A stretch of 16,325 nt of DNA from Candidatus Woesearchaeota archaeon (GTDB lineage Archaea; Nanobdellota; Nanobdellia; Woesearchaeales; BS150m-G63): contig JAHWIG010000013.1 in the NCBI GenBank assembly GCA_019322735.1, forward strand, positions 1-16,325. The letters run 5' to 3'. The notes below the pieces were generated by a model, which made no database searches, was not told where the DNA came from, and was given only the letters and a program-made list of their open reading frames with translations. This document shows positions 7,738 to 13,865 of the stretch, in pieces. The number at the start of each line of letters is the position of its first letter. Within the stretch, counting starts at the first letter, position 1. A program made the translations under genes and the position numbers.

Positions 7738-8826
7738 ATGATTAAAATCATTGATCCCTATGGGATGGAATTAGTATCTGATTATACTAAGGTTATCAAA
7801 GACTTTGGTTTAGAGCAGTTTAAGGTAGATCAATTTCCAAATCCAAATAGATTGATGAGGCGTGGAGTAGTTTTTGCTGGACGTGATTTGGGAATTATTT
7901 CTAAATGTATTAAGGATAAGAAACCATTTTACACATTAAGTGGAATTATGCCAACAAATGATCAAATTCATTTGGGAAATAAGATGGTTGTTGAAAATCT
8001 GAAATATTTCCAGGACCATGGCGCTATGACTTTTATCTTGATTGCAGATTTAGAGGCTCAGGCAGCTAGAGGGGTATCTTTGAAAGAAGGAAGAAAAAGA
8101 GCCTTAGATTTCCATATTCCTGCTTATATTGCCCTTGGATTAGATCCTAAAAAGACATTCTTTTATTTCCAATCTGAAAACAAGGAGGTTATTCATTTTG
8201 CTTATCAAGCTGCGCAGAAGATAACATTGAATGAATTTAGGGCTGTTTATGGCAGTGCAGATCCTGGAAGGATAATGAGTGCAGTTACTCAAATTGGTGA
8301 TATTTTATTTCCTCAGTTTAAGGAAAGGATGCCAGGAATAATTCCTGTTGGAATTGATCAGGATCCCCATATAAGATTAACAAGAGATGTTGTCAATAGG
8401 ATGAAAAAAGAGAAATTCTTTTTGCCAAGTTCATTATATCATAAATATACTCCTTCCTTGGATGGAAAAGTAAAGATGTCAAAATCCAGACCAACATCAT
8501 GTATCAGTATTCCAGAAGATGCAGAATCAGTTAAAAGAAAGATAATGAAAGCGGTTACTGGTGGCAGGGCAACCTTAGAAGAACACAGAAAATTAGGTGC
8601 AGAAGTTGAGAAATGTATGGTCTTTGAATTATTGAAACAACATTTGGTTGAAGATGATAAAGAGTTAGATAGAATCTACAAGGATTATAAATCTGGAAAG
8701 ATGACTGCAGGTGAAATAAAAGAACTTGCAGTTAAAAAGATGAATGTTTTTATGAAAGATTTTAATAAAAGATTGCAAAAGGCAAAGAATCAGATGGATA
8801 ATCTTAATTTTATAAGATTTAATTAG
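7738..8826 (+). CDS. trpS: Tryptophanyl-tRNA synthetase
   Basis: A 362-residue class I aminoacyl-tRNA synthetase of the archaeal/eukaryotic TrpRS type. The HIGH equivalent is HLGN (78-81, in SGIMPTNDQIHLGN); the family signature GIDQDPHIRLTRD begins at 205; KMSKS is intact at 246-250. The frame is open up to an ATG at 7651, but those 29 extra residues are hydrophobic and encoded by the promoter region. The chosen ATG sits 26.5 nt after a TATA box and gives a normal N-terminus (MIKIIDPYGMELV). The mRNA is probably leaderless. It is followed after 9 nt by dut, which has a Shine-Dalgarno sequence, so the two form an operon. Confidence 0.94.
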   Translation: MIKIIDPYGMELVSDYTKVIKDFGLEQFKVDQFPNPNRLMRRGVVFAGRDLGIISKCIKDKKPFYTLSGIMPTNDQIHLGNKMVVENLKYFQDHGAMTFILIADLEAQAARGVSLKEGRKRALDFHIPAYIALGLDPKKTFFYFQSENKEVIHFAYQAAQKITLNEFRAVYGSADPGRIMSAVTQIGDILFPQFKERMPGIIPVGIDQDPHIRLTRDVVNRMKKEKFFLPSSLYHKYTPSLDGKVKMSKSRPTSCISIPEDAESVKRKIMKAVTGGRATLEEHRKLGAEVEKCMVFELLKQHLVEDDKELDRIYKDYKSGKMTAGEIKELAVKKMNVFMKDFNKRLQKAKNQMDNLNFIRFN

Positions 8827-8834
8827 GGGGATGA
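8826..8834 (+). promoter_or_regulatory. Shine-Dalgarno site of dut
   Basis: GGGGGATGA begins at the last base of the trpS stop codon and ends just before the ATG at 8836. It overlaps a decoy ATG at 8831 that stops after two codons. Confidence 0.5.
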
Positions 8835-8835
8835 A

Positions 8836-9261
8836 ATGAAAGTAAGAATTCAGCGTATTGATAAAGAAAATGAGATGGTTAAGTATGCACATGATGGTGA
8901 TGCTGCTTTTGATTTGAGATCCTCTGGAAATATAAATTTATCTGCGAAAGGAAAGGTTATTGTTCCTACGGGGGTAAAGATGGCAATTCCTGAGGGCTTT
9001 GCTGGTTTTATTTGGGATCGGAGTGGGTTAGCTGCAAATAGTTCTTTACATTGCTTGGCTGGAGTTGTTGATTCTGGATATAGGGGAGAGGTCAAAGTTG
9101 TTTTAGTGAATCTGAGTAAGCATGACATGTATATCATGAAAGGAATGAGGATAGCTCAGATGGTAATACAAAAGATTGAACACCCAATACTTGAAGAAGT
9201 GGAATCATTGGATGAAACAAAAAGAAATGATGGTGGGTTTGGAAGTACAGGGTTACATTAG
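8836..9261 (+). CDS. dut: dUTP diphosphatase (trimeric dUTPase)
   Basis: A 141-residue enzyme that hydrolyses dUTP to dUMP and pyrophosphate, keeping uracil out of DNA and supplying dUMP for thymidylate synthesis. All five motifs of the homotrimeric family are present: AAFDLRS (23-29), DRSGLA (61-66), GVVDSGYRGE (76-85, with catalytic Asp79), GMRIAQMV (103-110) and RNDGGFGSTG (130-139). The Asp in motif 2 replaces the common Pro of PRSGLA. Length is normal. It is the second gene of the trpS operon, and the Shine-Dalgarno sequence decides the start at 8836. Confidence 0.95.
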   Translation: MKVRIQRIDKENEMVKYAHDGDAAFDLRSSGNINLSAKGKVIVPTGVKMAIPEGFAGFIWDRSGLAANSSLHCLAGVVDSGYRGEVKVVLVNLSKHDMYIMKGMRIAQMVIQKIEHPILEEVESLDETKRNDGGFGSTGLH

Positions 9262-9267
9262 GAAAAA

Positions 9268-9275
9268 TTTATATA
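9268..9275 (+). promoter_or_regulatory. TATA box of the two-helix membrane peptide
   Basis: TTTATATA is preceded by GGAAAAA. The predicted start near 9298 leaves a leader of about 14 nt that contains GAGGTGA, so this gene is not leaderless. Confidence 0.55.
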
Positions 9276-9298
9276 GTATTTTTCTATTTTATGTTTAA

Positions 9299-9305
9299 GA
9301 GGTGA
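9299..9305 (+). promoter_or_regulatory. Shine-Dalgarno GAGGTGA
   Basis: GAGGTGA lies 6 nt before the ATG at 9312. Sequence and spacer are identical to the site at 11106-11112, which supports both starts and a conventional 16S rRNA 3' end. Confidence 0.7.
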
Positions 9306-9311
9306 ACTTTT

Positions 9312-9494
9312 ATGGTTAAATATGCTCCCTTGAGTGGAGGATTTATGATTGCAAGCATTGTTGGCTTTTTTGTTTCTGCTGTATACATAGCTGGGCTATC
9401 ACTTAATTGGGGATTTGCTTTATCTGTTGTTTTTGTGCTTATGTTTATTGCATCAATAATATCAATGACCAAGGCTCCAATTAGTTTAAAGTAA
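9312..9494 (+). CDS. Small two-helix membrane protein, function unknown
   Basis: A 60-residue protein with two predicted membrane helices (about 9-30 and 33-52) joined by a short SLNWG turn. The polar ends (MVKYAPLSGG at the start, MTKAPISLK at the end) suggest both termini are cytoplasmic. I do not recognise a family. It is supported as a gene by its own TATA box, a strong GAGGTGA at ideal spacing and a coherent membrane-protein composition. Its last 9 nt overlap the convergent membrane-protein gene. The strong ribosome-binding site suggests good expression. Confidence 0.75.
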   Translation: MVKYAPLSGGFMIASIVGFFVSAVYIAGLSLNWGFALSVVFVLMFIASIISMTKAPISLK

Positions 9495-10160
9495 TAATTT
9501 GATCTTTCTTTTTTCTGGTAATCTGTTGTAAATAGTTATAGTAATAATAGAAGTTAGACCAGCAATTAATCCTATAATTGTAAGATTTAGCCCTTTTGAT
9601 ATAAGCATGGCCATTGTTGGTAGGGCAATTACTTCATATATACCAGCAAATAATGCTGTATTTCCTGCGCTTATATTATTTATTGTCACCTTTTTTGTTT
9701 TTTTGATTGTTTTTCCTTTTATTGCTATCTTTTTTTCTTTAATGAAATGTATTTTGTCTTTTGATATGTTGTACCATTTTAAAATTAAGTATAATGTTAA
9801 GGGGGTTGTTATTGCGCCAACTATCACATTTCCCCATATTAGATTGAGGTGTTTTATTGGGGACATCAGTGATTCAATTACGAAAAGAAATGCAAGAAAT
9901 AATGAATTCAATAGTGATGGAATAAATACACTTATTCTCTTATATTTTGAATTCAGGATTGCAAGGAATAGGTTAATTATGGTGATAGCTAAGAATGCAG
10001 TAAAGAATCCAATTAAAAGACCATTAATGAACTTAAAAGATAATGCTGTTGTGGTTGTTGTATCTACATTAAGAATATCTATAAAGAATAATGCAATTGT
10101 TTCAAATAATGCAAAGATTAAAACAAATATGTAACTGATTTTTTTTATTGTTGTACTCAT
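9486..10160 (-). CDS. Six-helix integral membrane protein, function unknown
   Basis: A 224-residue hydrophobic protein. Hydrophobic segments lie at about 8-30, 44-70, 77-98, 106-128, 165-188 and 192-211, with a long basic stretch (135-158, many Lys) between helices four and five that is presumably cytoplasmic by the positive-inside rule. The C-terminus is basic (EKRKIKLLL). No enzyme motif is visible and I do not recognise the family. The ATG overlaps the TGA of the HD hydrolase gene as ATGA, so it is translationally coupled to it; the pair may act together, for example by tying a nucleotide signal to the membrane, but this is speculation. A long open frame on the opposite strand (9607-10134) is its shadow. 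Confidence 0.7.
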   Translation of the reverse strand: MSTTIKKISYIFVLIFALFETIALFFIDILNVDTTTTTALSFKFINGLLIGFFTAFLAITIINLFLAILNSKYKRISVFIPSLLNSLFLAFLFVIESLMSPIKHLNLIWGNVIVGAITTPLTLYLILKWYNISKDKIHFIKEKKIAIKGKTIKKTKKVTINNISAGNTALFAGIYEVIALPTMAMLISKGLNLTIIGLIAGLTSIITITIYNRLPEKRKIKLLL

Positions 10161-10717
10161 TTGTCAAATAACCCTTTAATGTGTTTTCTTAATTCCTTAT
10201 AGATATCTAGATGAGCAATGCTTGGTTTATGGCTGAATGAGTTTAGCATTGATCTATAATACCATTCCTGTTCTGATTTTGGTGCATTGAATTTGTCCCA
10301 CAGTTTTTCACCAAGTTTTTCATAATCTTCTATTTTTGATTTAATATTAGCAAGCTTATCTGCGCATGATAGCATCTTGAGATCAATATCTGCTGTTTTT
10401 ATGAATTCGATTGTATGTTGTTTTCTTTCTTTCCAATGTCCTTCCTTTGTTCTTAGCCTTAAAGGTTCTGTTGCTCCATCAACTAGTTTTGCTATTTCTT
10501 CTCCAAATTCTTTTTTGATTTCATTTAAAGTTATTGGAGTATCTTCTACAACATCATGTAAGAGTCCTGCAATTACAACATTATCTTTTGCTTTATTTTT
10601 TATTAAGATTATGGATACTTCTAGGGGATGAATTATATAAGGAATATCGCTTGCCTTTCTTGTTTGGCCTTTATGCGCTTTATACGCAAAGTCAAATGCT
10701 CTTGCTATTTTGTCCAT
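10157..10717 (-). CDS. HD-domain hydrolase, RelA/SpoT-MESH1 type
   Basis: A 186-residue single-domain HD phosphohydrolase. In MESH1 and SpoT this domain removes the 3'-pyrophosphate of (p)ppGpp, and MESH1 also acts on NADPH. The metal and catalytic residues are in place: His30 (YIIHPLEV), His54-Asp55 with Glu58-Asp59 Glu/Asp pair in AGLLHDVVEDTP (50-61, a SpoT-like signature), and Asp120 in CADKLANI. GQTRK near the N-terminus and LVDGATE (78-84) also fit. No synthetase, TGS or ACT domain follows, so it is a stand-alone hydrolase. The start is ATG 10717: a TATA box lies 27 nt upstream, whereas the longer frame needs a TTG and would cover that promoter. It overlaps the next membrane-protein gene by ATGA. 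Confidence 0.85.
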   Translation of the reverse strand: MDKIARAFDFAYKAHKGQTRKASDIPYIIHPLEVSIILIKNKAKDNVVIAGLLHDVVEDTPITLNEIKKEFGEEIAKLVDGATEPLRLRTKEGHWKERKQHTIEFIKTADIDLKMLSCADKLANIKSKIEDYEKLGEKLWDKFNAPKSEQEWYYRSMLNSFSHKPSIAHLDIYKELRKHIKGLFDK

Positions 10718-10740
10718 AAAAAAAGAAAAAATAAAAAGGA

Positions 10741-10748
10741 TATTTAAG
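10741..10748 (-). promoter_or_regulatory. TATA box of the HD hydrolase gene
   Basis: The minus strand reads CTTAAATA, centred 27 nt upstream of the ATG at 10717, in the short spacer after the zinc-knuckle gene. Confidence 0.6.
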
Positions 10749-10760
10749 CTTTCTTGAAAA

Positions 10761-11099
10761 TTATGCAATAAGTCCTAGTTTTTCTGCTTTTTTGTGATAT
10801 CCTCTGTGCTCCAGATCAAAATTGAAATAAGTCATAAATTTTTCTGCTAAATCCCTGTTAGTATCAATTAACCAATTGAAGATATGTTCTGTGTAACAAT
10901 AGGCACATACATTCATATCCTTGTTACATAAGATACAGGCATCCACTGTATTCAAACCGAAAGAGATCTCATTAGTCTTCTCTTTTAGTTCACTTACGAG
11001 CTCCGGTCTTGTTTCTTTTAACCAGATACTCATTTGGGCCTCAAGGCAGCTAGCACAAACAGGGTTTGTTACTGCTTCCTTACACAAAACACATTCCAT
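10761..11099 (-). CDS. Duplicated zinc-knuckle protein, function unknown
   Basis: A 112-residue protein with eight cysteines in four CxxC pairs: C3/C6, C15/C18, C55/C58 and C65/C68, enough for two zinc sites. The protein is an internal duplication. CVLC...VCASC followed by a helix with IWLKETRPEL (3-34) aligns with CILC...VCAYC and NWLIDTNRDL (55-84). The rest is helical and soluble, with no signal peptide. I do not recognise the family; DNA, RNA or protein binding are all possible. The start is fixed by GAGGTGA 6 nt upstream. It is preceded by about 190 nt of potentially structured leader with a strong promoter, unlike most genes here. Confidence 0.75.
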   Translation of the reverse strand: MECVLCKEAVTNPVCASCLEAQMSIWLKETRPELVSELKEKTNEISFGLNTVDACILCNKDMNVCAYCYTEHIFNWLIDTNRDLAEKFMTYFNFDLEHRGYHKKAEKLGLIA

Positions 11100-11105
11100 T
11101 TTAAT

Positions 11106-11112
11106 TCACCTC
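11106..11112 (-). promoter_or_regulatory. Shine-Dalgarno GAGGTGA of the zinc-knuckle gene
   Basis: The minus strand reads GAGGTGA, 6 nt before the ATG at 11099. It shows the gene is translated from a leader rather than leaderless. Confidence 0.7.
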
Positions 11113-11290
11113 GCGTTTAACCAAGGTGCTAGAACCAGCTTTATTTAGGATTGAGATACATTAAGAAATATAGGCCTTTTGTGCATCGCAATCCTAGTTT
11201 TTGACTGGAATCACAGCACCAAAGGCTTAATCATGAAAGTAGCTACTAGGACAGTATTCAATTTGTGAATCCTAATAATACTTTGCATAA
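11113..11290 (-). ncRNA. Candidate structured leader or non-coding RNA upstream of the zinc-knuckle gene
   Basis: This fills most of the only gene-free stretch over 280 nt (11100-11399). A strong promoter at 11311-11320 predicts a transcript from about 11289 towards the zinc-knuckle gene. Complementary pieces seen by eye are: 11216-11226 with 11174-11184 (10 of 11 pairs), 11189-11196 with 11146-11153 (8 perfect pairs), interleaved to make an H-type pseudoknot, and 11215-11220 with 11125-11130 (6 perfect pairs), which competes with the first stem. A hairpin near the 5' end pairs TAGGA with TCCTA. I found no match to tRNA, 5S, SRP or RNase P RNA landmarks. It could be an independent RNA or a regulatory leader; a second, weaker TATA-like CTAAATAAAG (11139-11148) could give a separate short leader. 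Confidence 0.4.
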
Positions 11291-11310
11291 CAATATTGGA
11301 TGTTTTTGAT

Positions 11311-11320
11311 TTATTTAAAC
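11311..11320 (-). promoter_or_regulatory. Strong BRE/TATA promoter of the structured leader
   Basis: The minus strand reads AGAAAAGTTTAAATAAATC, matching the promoter pattern at 2811-2818 and 255-262. The start is predicted at about 11289, some 190 nt before the zinc-knuckle ATG. Confidence 0.6.
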
Positions 11321-11369
11321 TTTTCTATAAGTTCTTTATAATCATTTTTCATTACTTAAATGGAAAACG

Positions 11370-11377
11370 TTAAATAA
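11370..11377 (+). promoter_or_regulatory. TATA box of the SpoIIM-like gene
   Basis: ACGTTAAATAACAC is centred 26.5 nt upstream of ATG 11400. It supports that ATG over an in-frame TTG at 11388. Confidence 0.6.
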
Positions 11378-11399
11378 CACTGATGTTTTGTATTTGTTT

Positions 11400-12212
11400 A
11401 TGCTTGATGAACTGTTCTTTAAGGCAGGATTTGAGAAAAAGAGGATAAACTTTGTGTTCTTTAGCTTTGTTATTACTTTTATAGGTTTTCTTACTTCCTT
11501 ATTGTTGTTTAAAGGAGATTCTTTAGCTACCTTATTGATTATAACTATTTTGTTGATGCCTGTTTTAATGCGATTGTTCTTAAAAGAAGAAAGAATTGGA
11601 AGATCTAGAAAAAAACTTAAGAACATATTCAAAAATCATAGATCTGTTTTTGAGACTTATTTCTTTTTGTTTTTAGGAATATTCTTTGCGTTTTTGATAT
11701 TACAATTAACAACGATATACAATCAAGATTTTTTTGCAAATGCCTTTGAATTCCAAAGTAATTGGGTGATAAATAATCAAGAGAGTTTCGGGATTATCCA
11801 GGATGATATCGGCGGAGTTATTATTTCTTCTTTTGTTATTGACTTTCTTATTTTATTAGTGAGTTTCCTGTTTTCATTCTTTTATGGAAGTGGGGGAATC
11901 TTCCTGATAGTTGCTGCATCTTCTATACTATCAACATTACTGATATATTTATTGAGATTTTTTGATACCTTTTTTGGATTCAGTATGTTTTTGCTTGTAA
12001 TATTTTTATTATATGTTATACCAGAAATATTTGTATTCATTATGGCATCAACTGCGGGCGGTATATTGTCTAAGGCAGTTATATCAGAAAAGATAACTGG
12101 AAAGCATTTCAAAAATGTGTTAAAAGACGCTGTAAGATTATTTGTTTATGCGGTTGTATTATTATTAATTATAAACGCATTAAAATTTGTTTTGATGGCC
12201 ATTTTCTTATGA
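11400..12212 (+). CDS. SpoIIM-like integral membrane protein
   Basis: A 270-residue protein with about six hydrophobic segments (near 17-37, 42-60, 87-105, 139-162, 165-186, 195-218 and a C-terminal one at 246-269). The segment PEIFVFIMASTAGGILSKAV (208-227) resembles the conserved core of the stage II sporulation protein M (DUF95) family, common in archaea that do not sporulate; the archaeal role is unknown. A soluble loop of about 30 residues (107-138) lies after the third helix. The start at ATG 11400 is supported by the TATA box 26.5 nt upstream, giving a leaderless mRNA. It converges on the cysteine-rich gene with a 6-nt overlap. Confidence 0.65.
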   Translation: MLDELFFKAGFEKKRINFVFFSFVITFIGFLTSLLLFKGDSLATLLIITILLMPVLMRLFLKEERIGRSRKKLKNIFKNHRSVFETYFFLFLGIFFAFLILQLTTIYNQDFFANAFEFQSNWVINNQESFGIIQDDIGGVIISSFVIDFLILLVSFLFSFFYGSGGIFLIVAASSILSTLLIYLLRFFDTFFGFSMFLLVIFLLYVIPEIFVFIMASTAGGILSKAVISEKITGKHFKNVLKDAVRLFVYAVVLLLIINALKFVLMAIFL

Positions 12213-12455
12213 AGGTTCACATAACGGTTTACAATTATCACAAGAATATTTTACAAAAATGGAACATGTTTTTTCATTCCCTTCTTCGTCTAAATAACTA
12301 CAACATTCTTTTAAATTTTCTATAGGGATTATTAATTGTTCTTCTGTTCTGGTTGCTAGTGCTTTGCTGTGTAAACTCTCTGAGAAAAATAGATATGAGC
12401 CTAGCAGTACAACAATAATTCCCAGTCCTATTGTTATTTTAATAGATGATTCCAA
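12207..12455 (-). CDS. Small membrane-anchored cysteine-rich protein, unknown
   Basis: An 82-residue protein with one N-terminal membrane helix (about 6-25) and a short extracytoplasmic domain holding six cysteines (51, 52, 64, 72, 75, 79), including CCSYL and SCDNCKPLC. The even number and exported position suggest disulfides; metal binding is the alternative. It has no ATG. The TTG at 12455 is the only usable start before an in-frame stop at 12468-12470 and is preceded at 7 nt by GAGG, so it is a credible non-ATG start. It overlaps the end of the signal peptidase gene by 17 nt and is the last gene of the minus-strand run. I do not recognise a family. Confidence 0.65.
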   Translation of the reverse strand: MESSIKITIGLGIIVVLLGSYLFFSESLHSKALATRTEEQLIIPIENLKECCSYLDEEGNEKTCSIFVKYSCDNCKPLCEPS

Positions 12456-12921
12456 CTGTAATCCTCTTTATCTGATCAAAACGGACTTTTCCAGGGTCCT
12501 TAAGTATATTATTGTCTCCTTTGAGGTAATAGTAAGTTCCCAACCGATCCTCTCCAATATGGACAATTCTGTGAATTATTGTTCCTTCAGCATAGATTGA
12601 TTCATATGATGCAATATCCCCCAATCCAACAATACTTTCATTTTGCGGAACTATCTGGATGCTGTTTGCGCCGACATCAATTATTGGGTCCATAGAATTT
12701 GAGATTGTAAAAGTTGCCCATTCTGGATTTTGGATATAAATAACAACCCTATCAGAATAAACATGTATATCTTCTTCTTTTATATGGTCTGGTGGAGAAA
12801 GTCGTTCAACACCGCTTAATTTTAGTATTGGAATTGTTACCTCTTTTTCAAATGCCATATAAAATAAGCCCATTATTGATATTATCAAAAGAGCGTTAAC
12901 AGCCCATATAATCACCTTCAT
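12439..12921 (-). CDS. Signal peptidase I, archaeal/ER (Ser-His) type
   Basis: A 160-residue membrane-bound serine protease (family S26) that removes signal peptides from exported proteins. One N-terminal helix (about 4-23) anchors it. The catalytic Ser76 lies in SNSMDP (74-79); the general base is His117 in GTIIHRIVHIG rather than the Lys of bacterial enzymes, as in archaeal and ER peptidases. GDNN (135-138) followed by Asp142 supplies the conserved C-terminal box. An insert of about 45 residues between the helix and the catalytic Ser, rich in acidic residues, is longer than the minimal archaeal form. Its ATG overlaps the TGA of the isoprenyl synthase gene (ATGA), indicating coupled translation. 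Confidence 0.82.
   Translation of the reverse strand: MKVIIWAVNALLIISIMGLFYMAFEKEVTIPILKLSGVERLSPPDHIKEEDIHVYSDRVVIYIQNPEWATFTISNSMDPIIDVGANSIQIVPQNESIVGLGDIASYESIYAEGTIIHRIVHIGEDRLGTYYYLKGDNNILKDPGKVRFDQIKRITVGIIY
12463..12466 (-). promoter_or_regulatory. Shine-Dalgarno site deciding a TTG start
   Basis: The minus strand reads AGAGGATTACAGTTG. GAGG lies 7 nt before the TTG at 12455, inside the 3' end of the signal peptidase gene. Confidence 0.45.
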
Positions 12922-13847
12922 ATATTCTTTGATACATAGGAGGTATTTATTCTTTGTGGATTCTTATTGTTTGAAAGGTTTAGTTTGTTTTCTGTAGCCT
13001 TTACAATCTTTTTACTTAAATATCTTAATGTATCTGCTTTTTTACCAAATAAAGATAAGGAATCAATAGCTTTCTGTCTTATTTTTTTAGCTTCATTTAC
13101 TGCACCAGAAACCCCAAATAAATGAACTGAAGTTAATTTATTTTTATCCATATTTGTGGATTTTCCTATTTCTTCTTGATCTCCAATAACATCTAACACA
13201 TCATCTATAAATTGATAAGCGACACCTAGATTTTTGCCGTAATTTACCAAAGCTTCAATCTCTTTTTTATCTGCATTGTATAATATTCCACCCATTGAAG
13301 CAGCTAATGCATACAATCCTCCACTTTTTTGTGCATAAAACATCTCTAATGATTCTGGATTCCTTTTTGTCCCTTTAAGATCTTTTTCTTGACCACCAAC
13401 TAGGCCGTCAAGACCTGTTGATTTACCCATCATTCTTAGAGCTTTAATTGTATTTTCTGGAGAAATTTCTTTGTTTCCAAGATTTAATTGATACGCATAA
13501 TTTATTAGAAAGATTCCTGTAAGATCTGCTATGTCTTCACCGAATTTAATATGGCAGGACTCTTTTCCCCTTCTGAGATATGCATTGTCCATTGATGGTT
13601 TGTCATCAAATATTAAAGATGCAGTATGGCCAAGCTCAATAGAACATGCATTTGGCATTATTTTTTTTGCAGCATCTTTATCATACATCTCTGCTGCTGC
13701 AATCATTATCAATGGTCTCCATCTACTTCCACCATTAAGTGTCATGTATCTTGCTGCTTCACCAACTTTTGAATTTCTTGGAAGAATGTTGTCTAATGTA
13801 AGATTGATGGATTCTATTCTTCTTTTGATATAATTGTTTATTTCCAT
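12918..13847 (-). CDS. trans-Isoprenyl (geranylgeranyl/polyprenyl) diphosphate synthase
   Basis: A 309-residue all-alpha prenyltransferase that extends allylic diphosphates with isopentenyl diphosphate, giving precursors for archaeal lipids or lipid carriers. GGSRWRP (39-45) matches GGKRxRP. The first Asp-rich motif is DDKPSMD (81-87, the longer DDxxxxD form typical of bacterial FPP/GGPP synthases), followed by NAYLRRGK. The second is FIDDVLD (213-219) with GQEKD at 152-156. Ala at five residues before the first motif is small, which in this family tends to allow longer products, so GGPP is more likely than FPP; this is inference. The C-terminal 25 residues are polar and variable. It starts 18 nt after purC with a weak GGTAA-type ribosome site. 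Confidence 0.88.
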   Translation of the reverse strand: MEINNYIKRRIESINLTLDNILPRNSKVGEAARYMTLNGGSRWRPLIMIAAAEMYDKDAAKKIMPNACSIELGHTASLIFDDKPSMDNAYLRRGKESCHIKFGEDIADLTGIFLINYAYQLNLGNKEISPENTIKALRMMGKSTGLDGLVGGQEKDLKGTKRNPESLEMFYAQKSGGLYALAASMGGILYNADKKEIEALVNYGKNLGVAYQFIDDVLDVIGDQEEIGKSTNMDKNKLTSVHLFGVSGAVNEAKKIRQKAIDSLSLFGKKADTLRYLSKKIVKATENKLNLSNNKNPQRINTSYVSKNI

Positions 13848-13865
13848 TAATTTACCTTATTTAAA

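Noticed and set aside
9607..10134. A 175-codon plus-strand open frame
   Set aside because: It lies opposite the six-helix membrane protein, has no promoter or ribosome site, and the minus-strand frame is coupled to the HD gene by ATGA.
10718..10768. A longer HD hydrolase starting at TTG 10768
   Set aside because: It would cover the TATA box at 10741-10748 and overlap the zinc-knuckle gene; ATG 10717 gives the normal N-terminus of the domain.
11113..11290. A tRNA, RNase P RNA or SRP RNA in the intergenic region
   Set aside because: GGTTC and CACC pieces suggested a T arm, but no 5-bp T stem, anticodon arm or 7-bp acceptor stem forms. The conserved RNase P and SRP blocks are also absent by eye.
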